Source: Actinomycetota bacterium
GTDB lineage: Bacteria > Actinomycetota > Actinomycetes > S36-B12 > UBA5976
Length of the DNA stretch: 64,000 bases
NCBI GenBank assembly: GCA_009698575.1
Contig: WLPX01000002.1
Span: 45,434-109,433 of the forward strand
Reading direction: 5' to 3'
Program-made: the position numbers and the translations under genes
The notes under the pieces: generated by a model
The model's database searches: none
The model's input: the letters and a program-made list of their open reading frames with translations, nothing else
What the model was told of the DNA's origin: nothing
Shown here: positions 40,422-48,636 of the stretch, one piece after another
How the letters are laid out: each line of letters starts with the position of its first letter
Position numbering within the stretch: the first letter of the stretch is position 1

Positions 40422-41079
40422 GGTAGACCTGAGCTAAGTCAATAACTTTTGCAATTACATCAGTTAGATCCATGTGAGTCGTATCAATGACAGTTGCATC
40501 TGGGGCAATCTCAAGTGGTGAAACCGCGCGAGTTGAATCAGCCAAATCACGTTGCGCCAAATTTTGTTCGGTAGTTGTCACGTCTGCATCAACTTCTTTA
40601 GCACGACGAGTAGCTCGCGCCGCTGGGTCCGCAGTGATAAATATCTTAACGGGCGCATTCGGCAGTACTACGGAGCAGATGTCACGGCCTTCGACAACTA
40701 TGCCGATTTTGGAATTGGAAACAATTTCGCGCTGCAGGTTAACCATCAGATCTCGAACTTTTGGCACTGCACTTACTGCGCTGACACCTTGGGTGACTTC
40801 GGTACCTCGAATGGGCAACGATACGTCCTGACCTGCGACTCGAATTCCAGGCTCACTGGGATCAATACTTGGCTGAATTACCTGGGCATTAGCTAATTGG
40901 GCGACCTGTGAAACGTCCGATAGGTCAGCGCCCATATTCTGTAAATACCAGGTCATAGCTCGATACATACTGCCGGTGTCCAAATAATCCAGGCCCAATT
41001 GCGTTGCAACTGCTCGAGAAACACTTGATTTACCCGATCCGCTTGGGCCATCTATGGCAATTACGAGCGGCTGGGACAT
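40414..41079 (-). CDS. cmk: Cytidylate kinase
   Basis: CMP/dCMP kinase (221 residues) of pyrimidine metabolism. Walker A GPSGSGKS is at 11-18; [13 protein letters not shown] and [19 protein letters not shown] are CMP-binding regions, with the [22 protein letters not shown] segment. ATG start with a TAGACT -10 seven bases upstream. Overlaps der by 8 bp at its 3' end. Confidence 0.95.
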   Translation of the reverse strand: MSQPLVIAIDGPSGSGKSSVSRAVATQLGLDYLDTGSMYRAMTWYLQNMGADLSDVSQVAQLANAQVIQPSIDPSEPGIRVAGQDVSLPIRGTEVTQGVSAVSAVPKVRDLMVNLQREIVSNSKIGIVVEGRDICSVVLPNAPVKIFITADPAARATRRAKEVDADVTTTEQNLAQRDLADSTRAVSPLEIAPDATVIDTTHMDLTDVIAKVIDLAQVYRG

Positions 41080-41086
41080 AAACCCA

Positions 41087-41092
41087 AGTCTA
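41087..41092 (-). promoter_or_regulatory. -10 element TAGACT, leaderless promoter of cmk
   Basis: TAGACT ends 7 bases before the cmk ATG; no Shine-Dalgarno. Confidence 0.45.
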
Positions 41093-41106
41093 CCCGTCTT
41101 AGGTCC

Positions 41107-42186
41107 CTAGGAAATTACCAAGAAGTTTGCTGCGACAAGCGCCGTCTCAAGTTTGGGGATTGCTACGGGAGTCACTGACAACTCCACTAAACCAGTTGGA
41201 TGTCCCAGCGAGTGATCGATCCGAACGTCTTCTAAGTTCACTTGCGCTTGCGCAGCAACAGTAAAGAGGCGCGCAAGTTCACCTGGTTTGTCGTCGAGCC
41301 GAACTGCTAAAACAGCAGTGCGCTGACTTGTAGCACCGTGCTTACCTGGTAATCGGTCTCGACCTTTAGATCCACGATCAAGCTTGTCAGTGATTGCTTG
41401 TCGGTCGCCAGAGTTTAAAGCGGCAGCAAATTCAAGCAGGCTCTCGGCAACATGCGTTATGCGCGTAGCTACGTAATCCGAGTTTTCGCTCAAGATCTCA
41501 GTCCAAAGCGCGGCATCTGAACCAGCTATCCGAATTGTGTCCCTGATTCCCTGTCCGGCCAACTCAATCTGTGAGCTTTCCGCATCCATCAATTCGCCAG
41601 CTAACACTGTGGCAACTACTTGTGGCGTGTGCGAGATGAGAGCGACAGCTTGATCGTGCTCTTCTACAGTTCTAGCAACTGGAAAGGCACCGAGCGCTTT
41701 CACCATTTCTTTTACTGATTCAATCGCGGCTTCCGATGTTTCTGGCGTAGTTGATAAAACCCATGGTCGATCTAAGAACAAATTACCCTGGGCTCCGACT
41801 GCTCCTGATACTTCGCGACCAGCCATCGGGTGGCCACCAACAATTCGATCCCAAGCAGTGGTCCCCAAGTCGTTAAGTTCATTAAAGATTGAAACCTTGA
41901 CGCTGGCCACATCCGTGATTACCGCATCGGGATGATCAATCGCAGCTTGATACATTACTACTGCAACTTTTGCCGGAGGTGTCGCAACGACAACTAACGA
42001 TATCGATTCATTTTTAAACGGCTTAGCACCGCTTACCTGAACTGCGGATGTGAGTGCGGCAGGGTCAATGTCAGATAAGAATACTTTCCTACCTTGCGCA
42101 GTCAATCCCAATGCAACTGAAGTTCCAATTAGTCCAGAACCGATTACGAGTACATTGCCTGAAGTATCTATGTGTTCGCTTGACAT
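41107..42186 (-). CDS. tyrA: Prephenate dehydrogenase (TyrA) with C-terminal ACT domain
   Basis: NAD-dependent enzyme (359 residues) of tyrosine synthesis, oxidatively decarboxylating prephenate. The dinucleotide motif VIGSGLIGTSVALGL is at about 14-28; the substrate motif GGHPMAGREVSG is near 116-127 and HTPQ near 189. Residues 286-359 form an ACT domain (KPGELARLF), likely binding tyrosine for feedback control. It follows aroH, the preceding step, so the two form a small tyrosine-branch unit. Confidence 0.93.
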   Translation of the reverse strand: MSSEHIDTSGNVLVIGSGLIGTSVALGLTAQGRKVFLSDIDPAALTSAVQVSGAKPFKNESISLVVVATPPAKVAVVMYQAAIDHPDAVITDVASVKVSIFNELNDLGTTAWDRIVGGHPMAGREVSGAVGAQGNLFLDRPWVLSTTPETSEAAIESVKEMVKALGAFPVARTVEEHDQAVALISHTPQVVATVLAGELMDAESSQIELAGQGIRDTIRIAGSDAALWTEILSENSDYVATRITHVAESLLEFAAALNSGDRQAITDKLDRGSKGRDRLPGKHGATSQRTAVLAVRLDDKPGELARLFTVAAQAQVNLEDVRIDHSLGHPTGLVELSVTPVAIPKLETALVAANFLVIS

Positions 42187-42204
42187 AAGTTTCGCTGCCT
42201 AAAA

Positions 42205-42567
42205 CTACTGAGCAATGTCTTGACGTAAAGCTTCGGCACCACGAAGGTACACATGCTTGATTTCATTGCGCGCCAATGGCGTTTCAACATGCAGCATTAC
42301 GCGCACAACTTTTTGCATTGCGCCCGTTACATCAATTTCTTGGGCGCAAATTAGTGGCACGTCGGCAAGTCCCAAGCCCCTGGCAGCTGCAGCGGGAAAT
42401 GCACTATGTAAGTCTGGAGTAACTGTGAACAGCACACTGATTAGATCATCGGTGGTCAGTGCGTTTCGCTGCAATATTTCCGACAGCAATTCGGTGACTG
42501 CGGACGCCATTTCAATGGCATCGTCGTGTTGCAGGCAGGTTGCGCCGCGGATGGCTTTGATGTTCAC
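42205..42567 (-). CDS. aroH: Chorismate mutase, AroH type
   Basis: Small AroH-class chorismate mutase (120 residues) converting chorismate to prephenate for tyrosine and phenylalanine. IRGATCLQHDDAIEM at the N-terminus and FTVTPDLHSAFPAAAAR in the middle carry the conserved active-site residues. The frame is open upstream to 42624, but the GTG at 42567 gives the normal family start (the NIKAIRGAT region), does not overlap rluB, and has a -10 TAGAAT seven bases upstream. It is followed by tyrA, its pathway partner. Confidence 0.92.
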   Translation of the reverse strand: MNIKAIRGATCLQHDDAIEMASAVTELLSEILQRNALTTDDLISVLFTVTPDLHSAFPAAAARGLGLADVPLICAQEIDVTGAMQKVVRVMLHVETPLARNEIKHVYLRGAEALRQDIAQ

Positions 42568-42574
42568 AAGCCCA

Positions 42575-42580
42575 ATTCTA
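42575..42580 (-). promoter_or_regulatory. -10 element TAGAAT, promoter of aroH (contains rluB stop codon)
   Basis: TAGAAT ends 7 bases before the aroH GTG. Its first three bases are the TAG stop codon of rluB. This supports the short aroH start as leaderless. Confidence 0.5.
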
Positions 42581-43309
42581 GAGGCCAACAGAACTATATA
42601 GTTTTCCCAATTCTTTGTTCTCAAGTACCCGCAAATGTCCAGATTTCAGGCTACCAAGTGAAATTGGACCTATCTTGATCCGGACTAAATCGATTACTGG
42701 ATATCCCAGTTCATCGAAGAGCTTACGCAGAATTCGATTGCGACCTTCATGGATAGAAATTTCAACAACGGTTTGGTTCTTACCTGATTCGAAAATCTTG
42801 CAATCTGTGACAGCAACAGGAGTGCCCTCAATCGGAAACCCAGCCAGCACCATATCTATGTCAGCTTTTGAGATTCGACCGGTTACGCGGGCCAAATAAG
42901 TCTTTACGATCCCATGCGAAGGGTGTCCTAACCGCTGGCTCAATTCCCCGTCATTAGTAAGTAGTAAGAGTCCTTCGGTATCAGCATCGAGGCGACCAAC
43001 ATGAAAAAGTCTTTGCTCAAACTCGGCAACCAAATCCCCCACACATTCTCTGCCGTGTTCATCAGTCATGGTTGTGATCACACCACGAGGCTTATTCAAG
43101 GCCACAACTATATGGCCACTGGTTTGCGCGATCCGCACACCGTCAACGTGAATGATGTCGACATTTGGATCAACTCGGGTACCAAGTTCATCGGCAACAT
43201 CACCATTAACTGTCACTCGACCCGCAGTGATAAATTCTTCGCATTTGCGCCGAGATCCAAGTCCGGCACTGGCGAGCACTTTTTGTAGTCGAACTTCGTT
43301 CTCATCCAT
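42578..43309 (-). CDS. rRNA pseudouridine synthase, RsuA/RluB family
   Basis: Pseudouridine synthase (243 residues) with an N-terminal S4 RNA-binding domain (about 5-55, GLGSRRKCEEFITAGRVTVNG) and the RsuA-type catalytic core. The catalytic aspartate is Asp108 in GRLDADTEG. EGRNRILRKLFDELG is the usual C-terminal motif. By length and context it is closest to RluB (large-subunit rRNA), but RluE or RsuA cannot be excluded. A TAATAT hexamer containing the scpB stop lies 5 bases upstream. Confidence 0.9.
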   Translation of the reverse strand: MDENEVRLQKVLASAGLGSRRKCEEFITAGRVTVNGDVADELGTRVDPNVDIIHVDGVRIAQTSGHIVVALNKPRGVITTMTDEHGRECVGDLVAEFEQRLFHVGRLDADTEGLLLLTNDGELSQRLGHPSHGIVKTYLARVTGRISKADIDMVLAGFPIEGTPVAVTDCKIFESGKNQTVVEISIHEGRNRILRKLFDELGYPVIDLVRIKIGPISLGSLKSGHLRVLENKELGKLYSSVGL

Positions 43310-43317
43310 TAGCGATA

Positions 43318-43947
43318 TTAGTTACTTGCTAAATCTAGAACTTCTTCGACGTCATCTGGCATTGGCAAGTGCGCCGCGATTGGTGGCAACTCATCCAACG
43401 ACTTAAGTCCTAATCGCTCCAAGAAATAGGTAGTAGTTCGATATAGATGTGCGCCAGTTTCATGATCATGTCCGGTCTCTTCGATTAAACCGCGCGTTGT
43501 CAAAGTTCGAACTACGCCGTCGACGTTTACGCCACGAATTGCCGAGATTCTGGAACGAGTAACCGGTTGACGGTAAGCGACTACAGCCAAGGTTTCAAGG
43601 CCAGCTTGCGATAGTCGACCATGTTGGCCATCAAGGACAAATCGTTCAACGACTTGTGCACAGTTGTCTCGAGTCCAGTAGCGCCAACCGCCGCCAAGTT
43701 CCCGCAAATCAAATCCACGCTCTTGCAAGGTGTATTCCAATGCCAAGTCATGAAGTGTCGTAACCACTGCATCTTCCGGTGTGCGCGTTAGCGTTGCAAG
43801 CGTCGCAGAGCTCATAGGCTCTTCGGCTACGAGCAGTAGCGCTTCTAATGCCGCGCGTAAAGATGGCGCTCCTAATGAAACGCCATCATCTAACTCGGCA
43901 TCCGTCGCGGAATCTCCATCAATCAGTTCAACTAATTCTTCACTCAT
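43318..43947 (-). CDS. scpB: Segregation and condensation protein B
   Basis: Winged-helix kleisin-associated protein (209 residues) that forms the SMC-ScpA-ScpB condensin. LEALLLVAEEPMS and the second half QAGLETLAVVAYRQPVTRSRISAIRGVN are ScpB signatures. It overlaps scpA by 8 bp, and the C-terminus is acidic. Confidence 0.95.
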   Translation of the reverse strand: MSEELVELIDGDSATDAELDDGVSLGAPSLRAALEALLLVAEEPMSSATLATLTRTPEDAVVTTLHDLALEYTLQERGFDLRELGGGWRYWTRDNCAQVVERFVLDGQHGRLSQAGLETLAVVAYRQPVTRSRISAIRGVNVDGVVRTLTTRGLIEETGHDHETGAHLYRTTTYFLERLGLKSLDELPPIAAHLPMPDDVEEVLDLASN

Positions 43948-44848
43948 CTACTTTGCCTATCTGGTCATCGTCAGAAACATCACCGATTTGGGTTCTGAAT
44001 TCCTCGACTTCGGTTGTATCAAATTCATCTATGTCAGCCAAACTACTTAAGTCCGCATCATCGTCACCAATCCACCGCACGTATAGCTCGCCTAAAGGTG
44101 TTGGTTGATCGAAAGTTACTACTCCGTCTCGATAAATTTCTAGCAGCGCTAAAAATCTAGCTACAACCAGCAAAGTAGTATCGCAATCTCGAGTTAGTGT
44201 GCGAAATGATGCTTGCCCCATACGGCGTAGTCGCTCCACAATAATCGCGGCTTGCTCTCGTACCGAAACGCGAGCAGCATGAATATGCGCTACCGAAATA
44301 ACGTCTGGCAGTTTAGGTTCTAGCGCTCGGGCAGCTAAGTTCGCAAAATCATCAGGACCTAAACCAAGCTCGACTTCAGGCAGTAACTTTGCGAACTTTT
44401 CATCTAGCCCAACTGCGCGTGGATGTTGCCGTCCAGCTGTAGCCAAGCGGTGCTTGAAGTCAGCTGACATTTCTTTGAAAGCGCGGTACTGCAATAGTCG
44501 GGCAAGCAGTAAGTCACGAGCCTCGAGAATGGCAATGTCTTCTTCGTCTTCGACTTCTCCACCTGGAACAAGTCGAGCAGCTTTCAAGTCCAGTAAAGTG
44601 GCGGCGATTACCAGAAACTCAGTGGCTTCATCCAAAGTCCACTCGTCACCACGAGCTTTTATGTAGGCAACGAAGTCATCAGTTACTTGGTGTAACGAGA
44701 GCGCAGTTACGTCTAGTCTGTGTTTGGCAATTAACGAAAGTAATACATCAAATGGCCCAGAGAATTCCTCTAGGGAAACTACAAATGAGTCTGAGACATC
44801 TTCCGGCGCAGCGGTCTTGATTTCAGGCTCGGCATGCGCCGCGAACAT
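43940..44848 (-). CDS. scpA: Segregation and condensation protein A
   Basis: Kleisin subunit (302 residues) bridging SMC heads. N-terminal SLEEFSGPFDVLLSLIAKHRLDVTALSL and a C-terminal winged-helix domain (FRTLTRDCDTTLLVVARFLALLEIYRDG) match the family; the tail is acidic. It overlaps parA by one base (TAATG) and scpB by 8 bp. The smc gene is not in the window. Confidence 0.94.
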   Translation of the reverse strand: MFAAHAEPEIKTAAPEDVSDSFVVSLEEFSGPFDVLLSLIAKHRLDVTALSLHQVTDDFVAYIKARGDEWTLDEATEFLVIAATLLDLKAARLVPGGEVEDEEDIAILEARDLLLARLLQYRAFKEMSADFKHRLATAGRQHPRAVGLDEKFAKLLPEVELGLGPDDFANLAARALEPKLPDVISVAHIHAARVSVREQAAIIVERLRRMGQASFRTLTRDCDTTLLVVARFLALLEIYRDGVVTFDQPTPLGELYVRWIGDDDADLSSLADIDEFDTTEVEEFRTQIGDVSDDDQIGKVDE

Positions 44849-45849
44849 TACTTAGCAACCGAACCTTGTGACTCAAGGCGAGCTACTAATTCCCACGCAA
44901 GGTTGCGATAGTTTTGCGCGCCAGATGAAGTTGGCGCTTGTTCGATGATTGATACCCCAGCTTTAGTAGTCTCCGGGAACTTTACCGTGCGACTAATTGT
45001 GGTGTGGAACACCGAATCACCGAATGCATCAAGTACCGCTTGAATCGTTTCGCGAGTGTGCAGAGTGCGAGCGTCCACCATAGTTGGAAGTACGCCATCG
45101 ATAGTTAACCGATTATTTAGGCGTTCTTTGACCTTGGTAATTGTTTCGCGAAGCATCTCAACGCCGCGCAGTGCGAAGAATTCACATTCCATTGGAATCA
45201 CAACACCATCAGCTGCAGTTAATGCATTTACTGTCAGCAAGCCTAAAGATGGTTGGCAATCGATCAAAATGTAATCGTAGTGCGGACGCACTGATTCAAA
45301 AGCTCGATCTAATGCGTACTCACGTGCTACTTCCCCTGCAAGACGAAGTTCAGCAGCGCTTAATTGAATATTTGCTGGTAACAAATCCAAGCCGTCGATT
45401 GAAGTTTTCATTACTACGTCAGAAGCTGGCACTGCAGTTGAGTCCATCAACATGTCGTAGACCGTCTTGTTGCCACCTAAGTCATCTGGATTGACACCAA
45501 GGCCGATCGATAGTGATCCTTGCGGATCCATATCGACCATCAATACTTTGCGGCCAGCTTCTGCTAGTGCCGCACCTAAGTTAATAGTGGTTGTGGTTTT
45601 ACCGACGCCACCCTTTTGGTTAGTCATTGCAATGATGTAAGCCGGACCATGCGAAGTTAGTGGTGCTGGCGCTCGGAAAGTTGGTAATGCTCTCCCGGTT
45701 AAGCCCATTGCAACTTGAGATGCAGCCGCATCAGCAGGAGCTGCGATTGGGGTGACAGAAGCTTCACGCTCAATTGGAGCTGTGGGTTCTACTAATGGAG
45801 CTGCCAATGGCGCAGTTAAGTTCTGATCCTGTGGAATTGGAACTGTCAT
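44848..45849 (-). CDS. ParA/Soj-type ATPase
   Basis: Deviant-Walker ATPase (333 residues) related to chromosome-partition proteins. Walker A KGGVGKTT starts at about residue 79, after a Pro/Ala-rich, low-complexity N-terminal arm of some 70 residues. DMDPQGSLS and DCQPSLGLLTVNAL are the A' and B motifs. The ATG at 45849 is preferred over ATG at 45855 because GGAAGG then lies 6 bases upstream. No parB or parS is adjacent; the gene sits with scpA and scpB, as in other Actinobacteria, so its role is probably linked to condensin or nucleoid organisation rather than plasmid partition. Confidence 0.88.
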   Translation of the reverse strand: MTVPIPQDQNLTAPLAAPLVEPTAPIEREASVTPIAAPADAAASQVAMGLTGRALPTFRAPAPLTSHGPAYIIAMTNQKGGVGKTTTTINLGAALAEAGRKVLMVDMDPQGSLSIGLGVNPDDLGGNKTVYDMLMDSTAVPASDVVMKTSIDGLDLLPANIQLSAAELRLAGEVAREYALDRAFESVRPHYDYILIDCQPSLGLLTVNALTAADGVVIPMECEFFALRGVEMLRETITKVKERLNNRLTIDGVLPTMVDARTLHTRETIQAVLDAFGDSVFHTTISRTVKFPETTKAGVSIIEQAPTSSGAQNYRNLAWELVARLESQGSVAK

Positions 45850-45976
45850 GGTCATCCTTCCCAACGAAATCTAGACAGGCTTACACCCACCAGAAATTAA
45901 TCGCCGTTGAGGAAGTTACGACTACTTTAGATTAAGCCCATTAGCCCATAAACACTGGGATATACCTGGCTGCGCC

Positions 45977-46942
45977 TTAAGTGTCGGAGCGAGTCTGGGC
46001 CCTTGGATGGGCTGTTGCGTAAACCTCTCGCAACTGGTCAACGGTGACCAAAGTGTAAATCTGCGTGGTTGTCACCGAAGCGTGGCCGAGCAACTCTTGA
46101 ACTACCCGAACATCTGCGCCATTTTCCAGTAAATGCGTGGCAAATGAGTGGCGCATCGTATGTGGTGAAACTTTTCCGGCTAATCCGGCGCGACTTGCCG
46201 CCTCTTGCAAAATCGTCCAGGCACTTTGTCTAGATAATTTCCCGCCTCTGGCATTTAAGAAGACTGCCGATTCTGGTCGTGTCTTGCTGGCTAAAGCTGG
46301 TCGAGCTCGGACCAGATACCGATCCAATGCTGAAAGGGCGTGTGATCCAACCGGGACCAATCGCTCTTTATCTCCCTTGCCGCGCAGTCGTAAAATCGGA
46401 AGATCTTTGGAAAGTGTCGAGACATCGTCAAGGGTTAAGTCCATCAATTCCGAGATTCGCGCGCCAGTGCCGTAAAGCAATTCCAGCAATGCCTGGTCCC
46501 GCATCATTAGCACCGAGATGTCACTTGAACTCTCAACTCCTACTGCAGCCAGTAATTGCTCAATTTCAGTGAAACTCAAAGCCTTAGGTAGACGTTTATA
46601 CGAGCCTGGTGGCTTCACGGATCTGGCTGGGTCGGTTGTCATCACACCCTCTTTAGCGAGGAATGCATGCAATCCGCGCACGGCAATTACCGTGCGAGCT
46701 GCAGATGAGGGAGCTAGTGCGGGATGAGCGCTATCCCCTAGCCGCAATGCCACTAGAAAATCACTTACGTTAGTTGCTGTGACGTCCGGAAAGTTGCTCA
46801 CGCCAGATTTCTCAAGATATTCGGCGTAGCGCAACAAGTCCCGTCGATATGCCGACATTGAATTTTTTGCTAACCCACGCTCCACCAACAGATGATCCAA
46901 ATATCCAGAAATATGTCGCTGGATTGGGTTGGTGATGGTCAC
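45977..46942 (-). CDS. xerD: Site-specific tyrosine recombinase XerD
   Basis: Recombinase (321 residues) that, with XerC, resolves chromosome dimers at dif. Active-site residues are visible as Arg162 (GTGARISEL), Lys189 (RGKGDKE), His261/Arg264 (HTMRHSF), His287 (LGHASV) and the nucleophile Tyr296 (IYT). The N-terminal SAM-like core-binding domain covers 8-100. GTG start with leaderless-type TAAGTT. No flanking repeats or integrase context, so this is the housekeeping enzyme. Confidence 0.93.
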   Translation of the reverse strand: MTITNPIQRHISGYLDHLLVERGLAKNSMSAYRRDLLRYAEYLEKSGVSNFPDVTATNVSDFLVALRLGDSAHPALAPSSAARTVIAVRGLHAFLAKEGVMTTDPARSVKPPGSYKRLPKALSFTEIEQLLAAVGVESSSDISVLMMRDQALLELLYGTGARISELMDLTLDDVSTLSKDLPILRLRGKGDKERLVPVGSHALSALDRYLVRARPALASKTRPESAVFLNARGGKLSRQSAWTILQEAASRAGLAGKVSPHTMRHSFATHLLENGADVRVVQELLGHASVTTTQIYTLVTVDQLREVYATAHPRAQTRSDT

Positions 46943-46948
46943 ACTCAG

Positions 46949-46954
46949 AACTTA
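46949..46954 (-). promoter_or_regulatory. -10 element TAAGTT, leaderless promoter of xerD
   Basis: TAAGTT ends 6 bases before the xerD GTG; no Shine-Dalgarno. Confidence 0.5.
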
Positions 46955-46995
46955 CCTGACATAACTACCAAATTAGGTGTGTGGTGAAAAGTCAG

Positions 46996-47412
46996 TTATG
47001 CGATTGCAAAACTATTTCGCTGAGCGAGGATGGCTTCCCGCTGCGCGATTTCTTCGCTTACTCCAGCAAGCAAAACAGATAGTGGCGTATCTAATGCATT
47101 GCAGACGGCGGCTAAAAGTTCAGAAGATGCTTCCTTTTGACCGCGCTCTAATTCGGAAAGATAACCCAAGGAAACCTGGGCATCACGTGAGACATCGCGT
47201 AAAGTGCGTGATTGCTCAGTGCGGCGGCGGCGCAATTCCTCGCCAATTACTTGCCGCATCAAAATCATTTTTTTACCATAACTGGCAGAAGTGGCTGCAG
47301 GGTCAGAAATCTTTATGGTGTGGGTAAGCATTGGCTGTCCAGAATTTTGCGTACCTGCAAATTTTGGCAGTTGAGTCATAGCTTGGTCATTTGATTTCAT
47401 AGTGCTCTCCAT
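46996..47412 (-). CDS. clgR: ClgR-like HTH regulator
   Basis: Cro/CI-type regulator (138 residues from 47412, 134 from 47400). The HTH (RTLRDVSRDAQVSLGYLSELERGQKEASSELLAAVCNALD) is nearly identical to ClgR, the actinobacterial activator of clp protease and repair genes. About 48 residues precede the usual ClgR start MILxRQ. The C-terminus SFAIA resembles the Ala-ended tails that target ClgR for Clp degradation. Two starts are plausible: ATG 47412, six bases after a TATGAT -10, and ATG 47400 with a GGAGAG Shine-Dalgarno. It lies downstream of pncC, as in Streptomyces. Confidence 0.9.
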   Translation of the reverse strand: MESTMKSNDQAMTQLPKFAGTQNSGQPMLTHTIKISDPAATSASYGKKMILMRQVIGEELRRRRTEQSRTLRDVSRDAQVSLGYLSELERGQKEASSELLAAVCNALDTPLSVLLAGVSEEIAQREAILAQRNSFAIA

Positions 47413-47418
47413 ACTTCG

Positions 47419-47448
47419 ATCATATCAAGGTTTCACCAAAGGTGTCTC
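47419..47448 (-). promoter_or_regulatory. Promoter of clgR with internal palindrome
   Basis: GAGACA (47448-47443) and TATGAT (47424-47419) are 18 bp apart. The palindrome CACCAAAGGTG (47434-47444) lies in the spacer and could be an autoregulatory operator. Confidence 0.5.
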
Positions 47449-47491
47449 CATAAGGAATATGCCCAGAATCTAGTGGACTTAAACCCGTTTA

Positions 47492-48001
47492 CTAGAGAAA
47501 AGTCAGCAGTAGCTCAAGAGCGGCGGCAACGGTTTCTTCGCGTACCTGGGCACGCGCGTCAGTGGGGTCATCTGTTTCCGGAAACAAGTGCAATTCGTCC
47601 ACAACTGAATCAATAACTGAACCGGATTCATCACGCTGCACGCAAGCCACAAAGACTGTGCCTGGCAGATGTCCATCCTGGGAATCTGGGCCAGCAACTC
47701 CAGTCACTGCTAAACCAAATTCGGCATTTAACTTCTCAGCTACCCCAGTTGCCATCTCAAGTGCAACTTGTGCCTGAACTGCGCCGCCCTCTGCTAAAAG
47801 CGAAGTGGAAACGCCAAGCAGGCTGGCTTTTAAGTCAGTCGCATAGGAAATAACACCACCACGATAAATTTTTGAGGCCCCGGGAATTGCAGTGATCGTT
47901 GCGCCCAATTGGCCACCAGTAACTGATTCGGCAGTAGCAACCCAACGACCCTGCATGGCTACTACAACCGTTACAGCCAGTGAATCTATATCAGTAGTCA
48001 T
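47492..48001 (-). CDS. pncC: Nicotinamide-nucleotide amidase (CinA C-terminal domain)
   Basis: Stand-alone CinA C-terminal/PncC domain (169 residues) that deamidates NMN to nicotinate mononucleotide. TAESVTGGQLGATITAIPGASKIYRGGVISYA and GLAVTGVAGPDSQDG are family motifs. The N-terminal COG1058 domain of full CinA is absent, which is normal for PncC. It sits between pgsA and clgR, as in other Actinobacteria. Confidence 0.9.
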   Translation of the reverse strand: MTTDIDSLAVTVVVAMQGRWVATAESVTGGQLGATITAIPGASKIYRGGVISYATDLKASLLGVSTSLLAEGGAVQAQVALEMATGVAEKLNAEFGLAVTGVAGPDSQDGHLPGTVFVACVQRDESGSVIDSVVDELHLFPETDDPTDARAQVREETVAAALELLLTFL

Positions 48002-48045
48002 CAGGTCTCTTTCGGGTGATAGTTCACCCTAGTATGTCAACCTCG

Positions 48046-48636
48046 TCAGGTTTTGTCGGGCAAGAAACGTGCTTTTAGTATGTAGTCGATTCCAGTGGTA
48101 ATTGTCAGCGCTAACGCAATTCCAAGTGAAACCTGCGCAACCATGTCAACCCAGCCAGACATTGGTATCAGAAACGCAACTATCGCAACTATCTGACTAA
48201 CCGTTTTCAATTTGCCACCGCGGCTGGCAGGTATTACTCCGTGTTTAATTACCCAGAATCTCATCACCGTGATTGCCACTTCGCGGAACAAGATTATTCC
48301 TGTGACCCACCACGAAATTTCTTCCCTAATCGAGAGTGCAACAAGCGCGGTACCGATCAGCGCTTTGTCAGCGATTGGATCGGCAATCTTTCCAAAATTA
48401 GTTACTAGGCCGTATCTACGAGCCCAAACTCCATCAACTAGATCGGTGATCGCTGCAACTAAAAAAACTATGGCAGCTGTCCATTGCGCCGCTGTAGTCT
48501 GTTCAGCAAAGAGTGCCAAGTAACCAAACACCGGCACTAGAGCAAGACGCGCAAGTGTCAGGATGTTTGGAATGTTAAGTATCGGCACATCGTTGTTTGG
48601 GTCACCCAAATGATCTGGAATTGGTGCGTGCGTCAT
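48046..48636 (-). CDS. pgsA: CDP-diacylglycerol-glycerol-3-phosphate phosphatidyltransferase
   Basis: Membrane enzyme (196 residues) making phosphatidylglycerol-phosphate. The CDP-alcohol motif is intact: Asp65, Asp68-Gly69, Ala72-Arg73, Gly82, Asp86 and Asp90 (DLVDGVWAR...GKIADPIAD). Several hydrophobic helices. The ATG overlaps the rimO stop as ATGA. Actinobacteria carry several PgsA paralogues, so phosphatidylinositol-phosphate or cardiolipin synthesis cannot be ruled out. Confidence 0.87.
   Translation of the reverse strand: MTHAPIPDHLGDPNNDVPILNIPNILTLARLALVPVFGYLALFAEQTTAAQWTAAIVFLVAAITDLVDGVWARRYGLVTNFGKIADPIADKALIGTALVALSIREEISWWVTGIILFREVAITVMRFWVIKHGVIPASRGGKLKTVSQIVAIVAFLIPMSGWVDMVAQVSLGIALALTITTGIDYILKARFLPDKT

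Noticed and set aside
42568..42624. Longer N-terminus for chorismate mutase
   Set aside because: Adds residues not seen in the AroH family and overlaps rluB; the GTG at 42567 has a -10 at the right distance.
44848..45849. ParA as a plasmid-partition gene
   Set aside because: It lies in the chromosomal scpA-scpB context and lacks parB.
45977..46942. Tyrosine recombinase as a sign of an integrated element
   Set aside because: Sequence and position fit housekeeping XerD; no flanking direct repeats, tRNA or phage genes.
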